DNA of 64,000 nt, from assembly GCF_023195835.1 (NCBI RefSeq), contig NZ_CP096200.1, positions 620,001-684,000 of the forward strand, given 5' to 3'. Positions 35,270-45,099 of the stretch are shown here, one piece after another. Within the stretch, counting starts at the first letter, position 1; the number at the start of each line of letters is the position of its first letter. Below the pieces are notes generated by a model. The model saw nothing but the letters and a program-made list of their open reading frames with translations, had not been told where the DNA came from and did no database searches. The translations under genes were made by a program, and so were the position numbers. This stretch comes from Vibrio sinaloensis (GTDB taxonomy: Bacteria; Pseudomonadota; Gammaproteobacteria; Enterobacterales; Vibrionaceae).

Positions 35270-35991
35270 CCCGACACGTATTAGTCACCGGTGCGAGTAA
35301 AGGCATAGGTAGAGCGATCGCCATTCAATTGGCCAAAGACGGATTCACCATTGCTGTCCACTATATGGGCGACAAGCAAGGCGCGGAGCAAACGCTCGCC
35401 ACCATTAACGAAAATGGCGGTCATGGACGCCTGATCCAATTCGACATCAGTGACCGAGAAGCCTGCCGCGACAAACTCGAGGCCGATATTGCCGAACATG
35501 GTGCTTACTATGGTGTGGTCAACAACGCTGGCATCACCCGAGACACTGCGTTTCCGGCCATGACGGAAGAAGAGTGGGATGGCGTCATTCATACCAACCT
35601 CGACAGCTTTTACAATGTGCTGCACCCTTGCGTGATGCCAATGGTACAAAAACGAAAAGGCGGGCGAATCGTCACCTTGGCCTCGGTATCAGGCTTGATG
35701 GGCAATCGCGGCCAAACCAACTACAGCGCCGCCAAAGCAGGTGTGATTGGTGCCACTAAGTCGCTCGCTCTTGAGTTAGCGAAGCGCAAGATTACCGTCA
35801 ACTGTGTCGCGCCAGGCTTGATTGATACCGGCATGGTCGATGAACACGTTAAAGAGCATGCTATGCCGCAGATCCCTCTGCGACGTATGGGTGAACCAGA
35901 AGAGGTTGCGGGACTTGTGAGCTATTTAATGTCGGATATTGCTGGTTACGTTACCCGCCAAGTCATTTCGGTCAACGGAGGTCTAGTATGA
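35266..35991 (+). CDS. apeQ: 3-ketoacyl-ACP reductase, ApeQ-like
   Basis: A 241-residue FabG-type SDR. It has NADP-binding GASKGIG, NNAGITRD and catalytic NYSAAKAG (YxxxK). It reduces each keto group during chain growth. CAGGAGT precedes the ATG at 35266, and four-base overlaps join it to genes on both sides. Confidence 0.93.
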   Translation: MTRHVLVTGASKGIGRAIAIQLAKDGFTIAVHYMGDKQGAEQTLATINENGGHGRLIQFDISDREACRDKLEADIAEHGAYYGVVNNAGITRDTAFPAMTEEEWDGVIHTNLDSFYNVLHPCVMPMVQKRKGGRIVTLASVSGLMGNRGQTNYSAAKAGVIGATKSLALELAKRKITVNCVAPGLIDTGMVDEHVKEHAMPQIPLRRMGEPEEVAGLVSYLMSDIAGYVTRQVISVNGGLV

Positions 35992-37211
35992 GTCGCCGCG
36001 TTGTGGTTACTGGCATGTCGGGCGTCACCGCGTTTGGTAATGATTGGCAAGCCATCGAGCCTAAATTGAGAGCGGGTGAAAATGCGACCCAGTATATGCC
36101 GAACTACGAGCAGTATGACGGCCTGAATACTAAGCTGGCCGCCCCTATCGATCACTTCGAGCTGCCAAAACACTACAAGCGCAAACAGGTGCGCGGTATG
36201 GGCCGAGTGTCTAAGTTAGCGACAGTGGCCACTGAAAACGCCCTCACTCAAGCAAATTTGATTGGTGCCGAGGTATTAACTAACGGCCAAACCGGCATTG
36301 CCTATGGCTCATCCACTGGCAGTACCGATGCCATAGGAGCGTTTGGGGTCATGCTCAACGAAAAGAGCACTCGAGCGATCACCGCCACCACCTACGTGCA
36401 AATGATGCCTCACACCACGGCGGTCAACGTCGGCTTGTTTTTTGGATTACGCGGTCGGGTTATTCCAACCAGCAGCGCTTGTACATCGGGCAGTCAGGCG
36501 ATTGGCTACGCCTATGAAGCGATTAAACACGGCTATCAAACCGTGATGGTTGCCGGCGGTGCTGAAGAGCTGTGCCCGACTGAATCAGCAGTGTTCGATA
36601 CCCTGTTTGCCACCAGTTTGATGAACGACGCGCCGAAACGGACCCCGCGCCCCTACGATGTCAACCGCGATGGCCTAGTGATCGGCGAAGGTGCCGGTAC
36701 CTTAGTGCTAGAAGAGTACGAACATGCCAAAGCGCGAGGCGCCAAGATCTACGCTGAAATCATCGGGTTTGCTAGCAACTGCGATGCCGCCCACGTGACT
36801 CAGCCACAGATGGAAACCATGCAAATCTGTATGGAAATGGCACTGCAAAACGCTGGGATAGAGGCGGAGCAAATCCAATATGTTTCAGCTCATGGTACGG
36901 CGACGGATCGCGGCGACATTGCTGAGAGTAACGCCACCGCCAATGCCCTTGGCAAGGTGCCAATCAGCTCACTGAAAAGTTATTTTGGCCACACACTCGG
37001 TGCCTGCGGGGCGATTGAAGCTTGGCTGAGCCTTGAAATGATGCACTCTGGCTGGTTTAACCCGACGCTCAACCTCGACAACCTGGATGAGCAATGTGGT
37101 CACCTCGATTATATCACTGGGGCCGGACGTGAGCTCGAAGTCGACTACTTGATGAGTAACAATTTCGCCTTCGGTGGGATCAACACCTCAATTATTTTCA
37201 AAAAGTTATAA
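35988..37211 (+). CDS. apeR: 3-ketoacyl-ACP synthase, ApeR-like
   Basis: A 407-residue FabF-type ketosynthase with active-site C165 in SSACTSGSQ, and histidines in SAHGTATDRGD and SYFGHTLGACG. It is the last gene of the operon, followed by a strong terminator. In studied APE systems the second ketosynthase participates in starter extension or in the separate acyl component. Confidence 0.9.
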   Translation: MSRRVVVTGMSGVTAFGNDWQAIEPKLRAGENATQYMPNYEQYDGLNTKLAAPIDHFELPKHYKRKQVRGMGRVSKLATVATENALTQANLIGAEVLTNGQTGIAYGSSTGSTDAIGAFGVMLNEKSTRAITATTYVQMMPHTTAVNVGLFFGLRGRVIPTSSACTSGSQAIGYAYEAIKHGYQTVMVAGGAEELCPTESAVFDTLFATSLMNDAPKRTPRPYDVNRDGLVIGEGAGTLVLEEYEHAKARGAKIYAEIIGFASNCDAAHVTQPQMETMQICMEMALQNAGIEAEQIQYVSAHGTATDRGDIAESNATANALGKVPISSLKSYFGHTLGACGAIEAWLSLEMMHSGWFNPTLNLDNLDEQCGHLDYITGAGRELEVDYLMSNNFAFGGINTSIIFKKL

Positions 37212-37215
37212 CGCT

Positions 37216-37241
37216 AAGGCTCTCATTCGAGAGCCTTTTTT
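37216..37241 (+). terminator. Terminator of the APE operon
   Basis: AAGGCTCTC (37216-37224) pairs with GAGAGCCTT (37229-37237) around ATTC, followed by a T run. Confidence 0.9.
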
Positions 37242-37283
37242 ACTTTTATTTTCTTATTCCACTGAGTTAATAGAAAATATCTC

Positions 37284-37311
37284 TTTACAACGTACAGTTA
37301 TCAGGTACTAT
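37284..37311 (+). promoter_or_regulatory. Putative promoter and start of the long csp leader
   Basis: TTTACA (37284-37289) and TACTAT (37306-37311) are 16 bases apart. Transcription from here would give a leader of about 170 bases before the cold-shock gene, similar to cspA messages, which fold differently in the cold. The region 37242-37489 holds no gene. Confidence 0.45.
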
Positions 37312-37489
37312 CTAGTCTGCTCTGCAATACAGAGTTATTAGTGAAACCGAAAGTCAAAAGTAAATCCTCAGAATTACCGCGTTACCGTTGTTATCCTCAG
37401 TGTTTCCCTTAGCTTCACCGTTACATTAAATAGTTCAAATTTTCAGCGCAATTTTAGAAGATTAATTCAATTTATATAAGGGACACATT

Positions 37490-37702
37490 ATGTCTAACAA
37501 AACTACTGGTACTGTAAAATGGTTTAACGAAGAGAAAGGTTTCGGCTTCATTTCTCAAGAAAACGGCGGTGCTGACGTATTCGTTCACTTCCGTGCTATC
37601 GCTTCTGAAGGTTTCAAAACTCTGAAAGAAGGCCAACAGGTTTCTTTCGAAGTTGAGCAAGGCCAAAAAGGCCCACAAGCTGCAAACGTAGTAGCTCTAT
37701 AA
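37490..37702 (+). CDS. cspA: Cold-shock protein, CspA family
   Basis: A 70-residue single cold-shock domain, an RNA chaperone that melts structure at low temperature. The RNP1 motif KGFGFI and RNP2 VFVHF are intact. A ribosome site AAGGGA precedes the start, and codon use is strongly biased as in highly expressed genes. The member within the CspA family cannot be fixed without comparison. Confidence 0.93.
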   Translation: MSNKTTGTVKWFNEEKGFGFISQENGGADVFVHFRAIASEGFKTLKEGQQVSFEVEQGQKGPQAANVVAL

Positions 37703-38043
37703 TTTCGAATTGGTGCAAGCCTTTGGCTTGCACCAACTCTTAGTACTGCAATAACGAATTCCTTCTCTTTCGAATCTAACATACCCTCGCACCACTCCTC
37801 TCTGTGCAATCGACTATCTAGTTTTCCTAAGACAAATCAACTCGTTTCGTTTTCTACCAATCAGAATATATCTAGTCTTTGTTGCGAATTAGCATCGCTG
37901 GTGGCTGCGCTATAGTATCGTTAACTCCACTGACCTAGCGGCAATCTCTACTTTGTTGTCAGCGATTACTGCTGCGCAATTATCTGATCACCGACGTATC
38001 CGGTTTGGTATTACCCATACTCAATTTTCTAGCAAGGCACACT
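37703..38043 (+). promoter_or_regulatory. Intergenic region after csp with terminator-like hairpin
   Basis: 341 bases without an established gene. A 10-bp hairpin GGTGCAAGCC/GGCTTGCACC (37712-37734) probably ends csp transcription although the T-tract is poor. A TATAGT box (37911-37916) may start the transcript that carries the small ORF at 38044. Confidence 0.45.
37712..37734 (+). terminator. Hairpin after the cold-shock gene
   Basis: A perfect 10-bp stem with a TTT loop. It is followed by AACTCTTA rather than a clean T run. Confidence 0.6.
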
Positions 38044-38115
38044 ATGGCTCGTTCTAACGGTCGTAAGCGTTTTTGGTTTCAAAACGCGCGCAACAAGCAC
38101 ATTCAACAAAAATAA
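38044..38115 (+). CDS. Possible 23-residue basic peptide
   Basis: ATG to TAA encoding 23 residues, MARSNGRKRFWFQNARNKHI then QQK, with eight Lys/Arg and no acidic residue. AAGG lies six bases before the start. The ORF ends nine bases before the next gene start, with the latter's ribosome site in the gap. It could be a leader peptide or a small nucleic-acid-binding protein. No family was recognised, and coding status rests on the ribosome site, spacing and composition. Confidence 0.45.
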   Translation: MARSNGRKRFWFQNARNKHIQQK

Positions 38116-38124
38116 AGGAGATCT

Positions 38125-38346
38125 ATGACGATCTATTTTCATCTGTTTATTAGCAACAGAATTTGGCAAACAGCGCTACATCAGCTCAATAGCGACAGTC
38201 TGTTAAGGCAGATTCGAGTGAAAGGTGACGTCGGCAACAATCCACTGTCACTCGACTATTGTGAACAACGCCAAAAAGGCACTATTTTTCAGCAAGATGG
38301 GCAAATAATTGGCGAATTTAACGTGGTATTAAACTCGCCAAGTTAA
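38125..38346 (+). CDS. Hypothetical protein, 73 residues
   Basis: A small soluble protein with no recognised family. It begins MTIYFHLFISNRIWQTALHQ and ends IIGEFNVVLNSPS. A strong AAGGAG site six bases upstream supports translation. It is convergent with the DUF2058 gene, with 13 bases between stops, and probably shares a transcript with the small ORF before it. Confidence 0.65.
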   Translation: MTIYFHLFISNRIWQTALHQLNSDSLLRQIRVKGDVGNNPLSLDYCEQRQKGTIFQQDGQIIGEFNVVLNSPS

Positions 38347-38359
38347 CATTAGGCTGGCG

Positions 38360-38881
38360 TTACCACATTAAATCATCGGGCACGACAAAGTCAGCATACG
38401 GATCATCCTCGTCCGCCAACTCTTCGGCTGGCGCGTTTTGCTCGATCAAGACACTCTCATCACGCAATGCAATCTTCTTCGCCACACTGCTTGGGATCAC
38501 CACATACGCTTCATCGTGACGCGCTATCGAAAGGATGCCTTTGGCAAGCTGATCTCGAACCAACGGCTCAACGTAAATCGATTTAACTAAGGTACCATCA
38601 GTAAAGTTGTACTTGATGTCTCCGTCTTTCTGATCCAGCTTATTCATCTCAACCAGCTGCTTAATTTGCGCCTGGATCTCTTTGCTGAGTCGCTGCTCTT
38701 TCTGCTCATTGCTCAGCGCTTTATCGCGCTCTTGCTGCAAACGTTTATTTTCTTCAACCGCCGCTTTGACTTCACGCGCCTGCACTCGTGATTTCTTCGA
38801 GCCTTTTTTGGCTTTTTTCAATTTTTTCTCGTTTACCAAGCCGGCTTTCAGCATTTGTTCTTGAAGGGTCAGTTTTGCCAT
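38360..38881 (-). CDS. DUF2058 (YaiL-like) protein
   Basis: A 173-residue protein with MAKLTLQEQMLKAGLVNEKKLKKAKKG at the N-terminus (reported here only in outline), a long charged coiled-coil helix (about 30-90), then DGDIKYNFTDGTLVKSIYV and an acidic tail. This is the DUF2058 family typified by E. coli YaiL, of unknown molecular role. It is divergent from speA. Confidence 0.85.
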   Translation of the reverse strand: MAKLTLQEQMLKAGLVNEKKLKKAKKGSKKSRVQAREVKAAVEENKRLQQERDKALSNEQKEQRLSKEIQAQIKQLVEMNKLDQKDGDIKYNFTDGTLVKSIYVEPLVRDQLAKGILSIARHDEAYVVIPSSVAKKIALRDESVLIEQNAPAEELADEDDPYADFVVPDDLMW

Positions 38882-39154
38882 GGGAATTCCATCCGTTATC
38901 TCAATCGCTTCAGTTTAACGGTTCACCACAGGCAAATAAAGCCAAGTCTCACTATTGAAAAGCGCTGATTATGCGCTTCAGCCAGACTCTGACTACACTG
39001 CTTATTGCGCTATCGACACGACAAATCCTTTTTGTTAGACACAGGGGATGTTTTGTCCGTTAATGCGCTCGTTACGAAGGTCCGTCCCTCCATTGGACAT
39101 CGTGACTGGTGTGGCCTAGAGGCGACTCTAGCCATGACTTTTTTCTCTGTCTTT
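38882..39154 (+). promoter_or_regulatory. Upstream region of speA
   Basis: 273 bases between the divergent DUF2058 and speA genes. The speA frame is open back to a TTG at 39005, but the extra residues ([14 protein letters not shown]...) do not resemble arginine decarboxylase, so this is more likely an untranslated leader. Confidence 0.4.
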
Positions 39155-41077
39155 GTGAGATTTGATGTGGAAAACAATTCCAAACTTGACCGTGTTCGCG
39201 CTGATTACAACGTAGATTACTGGAGCCAAGGCTTCTATGGTATCGACAACCAAGGTGAGGTGTATGTCTCTCCTCGCAGCGATAATGCGTTTCAAGTTCC
39301 ACTGAGCAATATCGTGACCAAACTTGAGCAGCAGCAACTTAGCCTGCCAGTATTGGTTCGATTCCCGCAAATCTTGCACCAACGTGTGCACGGTATCTGC
39401 GAGGCGTTCAACCAAGCGATTGATGAATATCAATACCAAAACAACTATCTGTTGGTTTACCCAATTAAGGTTAACCAGCAAAAAGAGGTGGTGGATGAGA
39501 TTCTGGAGAGCCAGGCTCAGCTTGAAACTAAACAGCTCGGTTTAGAGGCAGGCAGTAAGCCTGAACTTTTGGCGGTGCTGGCGCTTGCGCAAAAAGCCAG
39601 CTCAGTGATTGTGTGCAACGGCTACAAAGACAGAGAGTACATTCGCCTCGCGCTTATCGGTGAAAAACTGGGGCACAAGGTATTTATAGTTCTTGAGAAA
39701 CTGTCAGAGCTTGATCTCGTGCTTAACGAAGCCAAAAGCCTAGGTGTGAAGCCCCGTTTAGGTGTGCGTATCCGCCTTGCCTCTCAAGGTGCAGGTAAAT
39801 GGCAATCAAGCGGCGGTGAGAAGTCGAAATTCGGCTTGGCCGCGTCTCAAGTATTAACGGTGATCGATCGTTTAAAACAAGAAGATCAGCTCGATGCGCT
39901 GCAACTGGTGCATTTCCACCTTGGTTCGCAAATGGCCAACATCCGCGACATTCGTAACGGTGTGAATGAATCGGCGCGTTTCTACTGTGAACTGCGTGCG
40001 ATGGGCGCTGGGATTGAGTTTTTTGATATCGGTGGCGGTTTGGCCGTCGATTACGACGGCACCCGCAGCCAATCGTCTAACTCGATGAACTACGGTTTGA
40101 TCGAGTACGCTCGCAACATCGTCACGACTGTCGGCGACGTCTGTGAGCAGTACACTCAGCCAGTGCCAGTGATAATCTCTGAATCGGGCCGCTCTTTGAC
40201 CGCACACCACGCGGTGCTGATCACAAACGTGATCGGAACAGAGGCGTATCATCCAGAAGAGGTAAACGCACCAAGCAGCGACGAACCGACCCTACTGCAC
40301 AATATGTGGAGCAGTTGGCAGAATCTACAAACAGGCAGCAATGCGCGGGCACTGATTGAAATTTATAACGATACCCAAAGTGATTTGGCGGAAGTCCACA
40401 GTCAATTTGCGACTGGCGTGATGAACCTCCAGCAGCGTGCTTGGGCAGAGCAACTGTCACTACGTATTTACTTTGAGCTCAGTCGCCAAATGAGCAACAA
40501 AAACCGCTTCCACCGTCCTATTTTGGATCAGTTAAGCGAGCGCCTAGCGGACAAGTTTTTCGTTAACTTTTCGCTGTTTCAGTCGCTACCTGATGCTTGG
40601 GGTATCGATCAAGTGTTCCCGGTCTTGCCTTTGTCTGGACTGGAGAATGTTGAAGATCGCCGCGCGGTGATGCTCGACATCACTTGCGACTCCGATGGGG
40701 CGATAGAACAGTATGTAGAAGGCCAAGGGATCGAAACCACATTGCCGGTACCTGCTTGGACCAAAGATCAGGAGTACTTGATGGGCTTCTTCCTTGTGGG
40801 TGCCTACCAAGAGATTTTGGGTGATATGCACAACTTGTTTGGTGACACCCATAGCGCGGTGGTCACAGTAGATGAACAGGGTGAAGCCCAGATCGAACGA
40901 ATTGACGAAGGCGACAGCGTCGAGGACATGATGCGCTACGTACACATTGACGTAGAAAAGATTCGCCTCCATTACCGCGAGCTGGTTACAGAGCGCGTCA
41001 CCGCCGACGAGCAAGCGTCGATTTTAGCAGAATTAGAAGGTGGCCTAAGCGGTTACACCTACTTAGAGGATTTTTAA
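39155..41077 (+). CDS. speA: Biosynthetic arginine decarboxylase
   Basis: A PLP enzyme of about 640 residues converting arginine to agmatine. The PLP-lysine motif is in [42 protein letters not shown] and [16 protein letters not shown] are near-identical to E. coli SpeA. The start is uncertain. The GTG at 39155 gives [19 protein letters not shown], the usual Vibrio N-terminus, but lacks a ribosome site. The ATG at 39134 has AGAGG twelve bases upstream and adds seven residues. It is followed immediately by speB. Confidence 0.93.
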   Translation: MRFDVENNSKLDRVRADYNVDYWSQGFYGIDNQGEVYVSPRSDNAFQVPLSNIVTKLEQQQLSLPVLVRFPQILHQRVHGICEAFNQAIDEYQYQNNYLLVYPIKVNQQKEVVDEILESQAQLETKQLGLEAGSKPELLAVLALAQKASSVIVCNGYKDREYIRLALIGEKLGHKVFIVLEKLSELDLVLNEAKSLGVKPRLGVRIRLASQGAGKWQSSGGEKSKFGLAASQVLTVIDRLKQEDQLDALQLVHFHLGSQMANIRDIRNGVNESARFYCELRAMGAGIEFFDIGGGLAVDYDGTRSQSSNSMNYGLIEYARNIVTTVGDVCEQYTQPVPVIISESGRSLTAHHAVLITNVIGTEAYHPEEVNAPSSDEPTLLHNMWSSWQNLQTGSNARALIEIYNDTQSDLAEVHSQFATGVMNLQQRAWAEQLSLRIYFELSRQMSNKNRFHRPILDQLSERLADKFFVNFSLFQSLPDAWGIDQVFPVLPLSGLENVEDRRAVMLDITCDSDGAIEQYVEGQGIETTLPVPAWTKDQEYLMGFFLVGAYQEILGDMHNLFGDTHSAVVTVDEQGEAQIERIDEGDSVEDMMRYVHIDVEKIRLHYRELVTERVTADEQASILAELEGGLSGYTYLEDF

Positions 41078-42004
41078 ATGAATGATTTGTTTACTAAAAC
41101 TGATTATTCGCTCTACTCCAACTCAATGAGCTTCTTGCGTAGACCTTATCTGCGCAATCCAGTTTCTGCCGACGCAGATTTGGTGGTGTTGGGTGTACCG
41201 CTGGACATGGCGACCTCAGGTCGGTCTGGCGCTCGAATGGGGCCAGATGCCATTCGCCGAGCCTCGGTCAACTTGGCATGGGAAGGCAAGAAGTTCCCTT
41301 GGGACTTTAACTTGTTCGATCGCGTCAAAGTCATTGATGCGGGCGATCTCGTGTTTGATTGTGGCGACGCCGAAGACTTTACTTACCGCCTCGAAGCGGC
41401 AACGAGTGAAATCCTTAAGAGTGGTAAAACCATGTTAGCCCTCGGTGGGGACCACTTTATTACCCTGCCAATTTTACGTGGATATGCCAAGCACTATGGT
41501 GAAATGGCCCTAGTGCACTTTGATGCCCATACCGACACGTACGCGAACGGCAGCAGTTACGACCACGGGACCATGTTCTACCACGCACCGAATGAAGGTC
41601 TAATTTCGCCTAAGCATTCGGTACAAATCGGTATTCGTACTGAATATAAGCAGCAGGATCATGGCTTTAATGTGATTAACGCGATGCAGGCTAACGACCT
41701 ATCACCAGAGGAAATCGTGATGCAAATTCGCGACATCGTTGGTGACAAGCCAGTGTATGTCACATTTGATATCGACTGTCTCGACCCTGCATTTGCGCCG
41801 GGTACCGGTACCCCAGTGTGCGGTGGCCTTAACTCGGACAAGGTACTGAAGATCATTCGTGGTTTAGCCGGTATCAACATCATAGGTATGGATGTGGTCG
41901 AAGTATCACCGCCTTATGACCATAGTGATGTCACTGCGCTGGCCGGTGCCACCATCGCCCTTGAGCTGATGTATGCCTGGGCTGCTCATCGCGACAGCGA
42001 GTAA
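41078..42004 (+). CDS. speB: Agmatinase
   Basis: A 308-residue manganese ureohydrolase splitting agmatine into putrescine and urea. The metal ligands are in [21 protein letters not shown] and [17 protein letters not shown]. The start directly abuts the speA stop, so the two genes of the arginine-to-putrescine route are co-translated. Confidence 0.95.
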   Translation: MNDLFTKTDYSLYSNSMSFLRRPYLRNPVSADADLVVLGVPLDMATSGRSGARMGPDAIRRASVNLAWEGKKFPWDFNLFDRVKVIDAGDLVFDCGDAEDFTYRLEAATSEILKSGKTMLALGGDHFITLPILRGYAKHYGEMALVHFDAHTDTYANGSSYDHGTMFYHAPNEGLISPKHSVQIGIRTEYKQQDHGFNVINAMQANDLSPEEIVMQIRDIVGDKPVYVTFDIDCLDPAFAPGTGTPVCGGLNSDKVLKIIRGLAGINIIGMDVVEVSPPYDHSDVTALAGATIALELMYAWAAHRDSE

Positions 42005-42012
42005 CCTGTAAC

Positions 42013-42042
42013 AGCTGGCTTTACTATCGAGCCAGCTTTTTT
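42013..42042 (+). terminator. Terminator of speA-speB
   Basis: AGCTGGCT (42013-42020) pairs with AGCCAGCT (42030-42037), followed by a T run. It overlaps the 3' end of the convergent AraC gene. Confidence 0.85.
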
Positions 42043-43073
42043 AATTTATTTCCACGAAACTGCTGCGGCGTTTGCCCGGTTAAACGTTTGAAACCGCGCC
42101 TAAAGTTAGCCGCATCACTATAACCAAGGCGAAAGCCGATCTCCTCGACCGTCAGTTGAGTGCCCAGTATATACTCTTTCGCTAAATCGACCCGCGCTTC
42201 ACTAAGTAATGTTTGATAACAGGTGTTGTATTCGGTTAAGCGCCGACGTAGCGTCCTCTCAGAGCAGCCATATTGCGCTGCCAACTTCGACAAACTCGGA
42301 AACTGACCGCCAGATTGATACAACATTGCTTTAATTTGATTGGGTAACCGATGCGGTGAGGCCAAGGTTTCACACACCGCTGCGCAGGAGTGAAGATACT
42401 GCTTAAGTTGGTTAACGTTGTGAGTTTTGACCGGTAATGCCAGTTGCTGAGCGTCAAACGAGAGTGATAAATGGGTGTGGTCAAACACGAGATTGTCGCC
42501 AAAACGACGCTGATAGTCGGCCACGTAATTTGGCGCAGCATAGGGAAAGGTAAGCATCGCATCCGATAACGGCTGACCGGTTAGCTCGTCAAATAGCGTC
42601 AGCAGCGCGCTGAGAAAGTACTCACTGCAAAATGGCAATAACTCACCGATGTCGAGCACATTTTCCATCACGATCGATGCCCGTCCTTGTTGCTTAATCA
42701 AGGTCACCGAAAACAGCGGGCCATTGAGATTAAGGTATTTCAATCCGGTGCGCAGCGCCTGTTCAATCGTTGCACTGCTCAGCACTGCATAGCCTAATAC
42801 ACCAAAGTGGCTTAATCTGGCCTGCTCGCCGCACAATAACCCCAGCCCGTTCCCCTGAAACGCTTGGTTAGCCGCGCGAAACAGCACCAACTTGTCAGCA
42901 TAGGTCATCTGCGCTTGGCCTGACGCCAGCTCTGGCAGCGAATATGGCATCATTGCTAACAATTGGGTGGTGTCGATACCATGCTGGTTGGCAACTTGGA
43001 GTAGCAAAGCGACGTCCATCGTCCCGAGCTGGTGACGGTGGTCGGTAGGTAGATAGTGGCTAATGATTGTCAT
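42024..43073 (-). CDS. AraC-family regulator with arabinose-binding-like sensor domain
   Basis: A 349-residue regulator. The N-terminal domain (about 20-210) is of the Arabinose_bd type found in OruR/ArgR-like activators. The C-terminal AraC helix-turn-helix pair has LAAQYGCSERTLRRRL and IGFRLGYSDAANFRRGFKRLTG. The ATG at 43073 is chosen for its GAGGTAAGG site; the longer frame to 43184 would run almost into the divergent gene. It likely controls the divergent DUF2804/desaturase pair (inference). Confidence 0.87.
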   Translation of the reverse strand: MTIISHYLPTDHRHQLGTMDVALLLQVANQHGIDTTQLLAMMPYSLPELASGQAQMTYADKLVLFRAANQAFQGNGLGLLCGEQARLSHFGVLGYAVLSSATIEQALRTGLKYLNLNGPLFSVTLIKQQGRASIVMENVLDIGELLPFCSEYFLSALLTLFDELTGQPLSDAMLTFPYAAPNYVADYQRRFGDNLVFDHTHLSLSFDAQQLALPVKTHNVNQLKQYLHSCAAVCETLASPHRLPNQIKAMLYQSGGQFPSLSKLAAQYGCSERTLRRRLTEYNTCYQTLLSEARVDLAKEYILGTQLTVEEIGFRLGYSDAANFRRGFKRLTGQTPQQFRGNKLKKLAR

Positions 43074-43198
43074 CCTTACCTCACTGCAGTGTGTCGCTGT
43101 TAGGTGACAATTAGCACCAAACTGGCCGAAAATGACCTGATACAAGTATGCCTTTTTGCGCACACTGATGACAGTGTTAAACAAATGTAAATTTAACT

Positions 43199-44209
43199 AT
43201 GCCTCATCCACTTCCGTTCGAACGCTTAATTGATGCTCAAGGAGCGCCAACATTCGGCTGTTTTGACGCCATACCAATGACGCTCGACAGCGAACACTTT
43301 GACTATCGAAACGGGATGGACAACAAGGCGAGTCGCCTTGCCAAGCACTTTCACTTCAAGCAATTTCAGTTCGTCAGCGTGTTTACTGAGCGCTATGTGA
43401 TTGGTATTGCCCTCGCCGACATTCGTTACCTTACGACCGGGTTTTGCTACCTCTATGACCGAGACCATAACCGCCTGATCGAGAACAGTTGGCTTAGACC
43501 GCTGGGATTTTCAAGCCAGATGTCCGCTTCTAGCTATCAGGGGCAGAGCTCTATAGCCGGTGGCGCACTGAAGTTTGAGTTTCACCAAGGGCAGTGGCGG
43601 GTTTGTGTTAATAGCCAGCTGTTGGCGTGCGAACTGCGCCTCACTCCAACCAATAACAGCCTACCGCTCGCGCTGTGCACACCCACTGGTTACTCAGGTT
43701 GGACATACACTCAAAAACACAATGCTCTTAAGGTGAGCGGTAGTTTGCAGGTAAATGGCCAATCAGTGGACCTCAGCAATTCTTTGGCAGGCTACGACTT
43801 CTCCGCTGGCTACATGCGCCGCGAAACCAGTTGGCGCTGGGCCAGTATCAGTGCCGCCAGCGGTGAGGTTTCGCTAGGGCTCAATCTTGCGGCAGGTGTC
43901 AACGAAACCGGAGGCAGTGAGAACACCTTGTGGGTCGATGGCGAAAGAGACTTGCTCGGCGCGGTGCAGTTTCACTTCAAGCGCGATGACCTTAAGTCTC
44001 CTTGGAAAATCACTAGTCAAGATGGTCGGATTGACCTCACTTTTGAGCCGCTGAATCTGCGCAGTGAGAAACTCAACTTAGGGGTACTGAAAAGCAACTT
44101 CCGCCAGTTCATTGGTCACTTTAGCGGCGAGATCATCGCCAGTGATGGCACAGTTCATCGACTTGATCAGATCATTGGTTTAACTGAAGACCACTTTGCT
44201 AAGTGGTGA
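43199..44209 (+). CDS. DUF2804 protein
   Basis: A 336-residue protein of the DUF2804 family (GCFDAIPMTLD near the start, SLAGYDFSAGYMRRETSWRWAS, and a C-terminal LGVLKSNFRQFIGHFSGEI). No signal peptide is seen. The biochemical function is unknown. It lies between the divergent AraC regulator and a desaturase-type gene 22 bases downstream, so a lipid-related role is plausible but unproven. Confidence 0.82.
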   Translation: MPHPLPFERLIDAQGAPTFGCFDAIPMTLDSEHFDYRNGMDNKASRLAKHFHFKQFQFVSVFTERYVIGIALADIRYLTTGFCYLYDRDHNRLIENSWLRPLGFSSQMSASSYQGQSSIAGGALKFEFHQGQWRVCVNSQLLACELRLTPTNNSLPLALCTPTGYSGWTYTQKHNALKVSGSLQVNGQSVDLSNSLAGYDFSAGYMRRETSWRWASISAASGEVSLGLNLAAGVNETGGSENTLWVDGERDLLGAVQFHFKRDDLKSPWKITSQDGRIDLTFEPLNLRSEKLNLGVLKSNFRQFIGHFSGEIIASDGTVHRLDQIIGLTEDHFAKW

Positions 44210-44231
44210 CTTTTTCGCGAGTGACGCAATC

Positions 44232-45080
44232 ATGACTATCACCACCATCATCGACAACCCGGAGTGGCTGCTTATGCTACTCGCACCGCTTTTCATCGCG
44301 CTGATGCTCGCTGAATACTGGCTTGGTCAAAGAGGTGGCCGGCTACCCGACAACTCGGCATATCACTGGCCAGAAGTGGTGTGCAATTTTACTTTAGCTG
44401 GCATGCACCAGTTGGCCGATTTGGTCACGGGTTTATTGATCGTGCAACTCTACTTATGGCTGTTCGGGTGGCGCTGGTTTGAGATTGAGATGTCAATTGG
44501 CAATTTCTTACTGCTACTCGTGTTGCAAGATTTTTGCTACTACTGGTTCCACCGTGCCAGCCACAGAGTACGCTGGATGTGGGCCGCCCACGTGACCCAC
44601 CACAGCTCTGAACGTATGAACTTCAGCACTGCATTTCGCCAAAGCTTAATGTACCCCATCGCAGGCATGTGGCTATTTTGGGTACCGCTAGTGATCATAG
44701 GATTTGAGCCCAAATGGGTGGTGTTCGCTGTGCTGTTAAATCTCGGCCTGCAGTTTTTTGTCCATACTCAATGGATTCGCTCACTTGGCTGGCTGGAATG
44801 GGTATTCAACACGCCTTCTCACCATCGCGTCCACCATGGGCATAACCCACAGTATATCGATAAGAACTACGCTGGCGTGTTGATCATTTGGGACAAACTG
44901 TTTGCCACTTTCGAGCCCGAGGTCGAGCCGGTGCGCTATGGTGTCACCAAGCCAGTCAACAGCTTCAACCCACTGGTGGTCACCTTTAGCGAGTGGCAGC
45001 GCTTGTTGCTTGACCTCCGCGCCAAAGGACTAACCTGGCCACAGCGACTGCGGCTGCTTTTCGCTCCACCTCGAGACTAA
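44232..45080 (+). CDS. Sterol desaturase / fatty acid hydroxylase family protein
   Basis: A 282-residue di-iron membrane oxygenase. His-box motifs are FHRASHRVRWMW, HVTHHSSERMNFS and PSHHRVHHGHN, set among four to five hydrophobic helices. The substrate is unknown (lipid hydroxylation or desaturation). The start is the ATG at 44232; an upstream frame to 44196 overlaps DUF2804. The last 45 bases (WPQRLRLLFAPPRD, stop) recur in degenerate form at 53379-53423. Confidence 0.85.
   Translation: MTITTIIDNPEWLLMLLAPLFIALMLAEYWLGQRGGRLPDNSAYHWPEVVCNFTLAGMHQLADLVTGLLIVQLYLWLFGWRWFEIEMSIGNFLLLLVLQDFCYYWFHRASHRVRWMWAAHVTHHSSERMNFSTAFRQSLMYPIAGMWLFWVPLVIIGFEPKWVVFAVLLNLGLQFFVHTQWIRSLGWLEWVFNTPSHHRVHHGHNPQYIDKNYAGVLIIWDKLFATFEPEVEPVRYGVTKPVNSFNPLVVTFSEWQRLLLDLRAKGLTWPQRLRLLFAPPRD
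45036..45079 (+). repeat. 44-bp direct repeat, copy A (3' end of desaturase gene)
   Basis: Matches 53379-53422 at 41 of 44 bases, with all three mismatches in a six-base stretch. It marks the left edge of the sdaA-to-lacI module. Confidence 0.85.
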
Positions 45081-45099
45081 TCCGCTTAGTCTGCTTACC

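Noticed and set aside
38682..38864. Cysteine- and serine-rich plus-strand frame opposite DUF2058
   Set aside because: It is antisense to the Lys/Glu-rich coiled coil of DUF2058, which by itself creates such frames.
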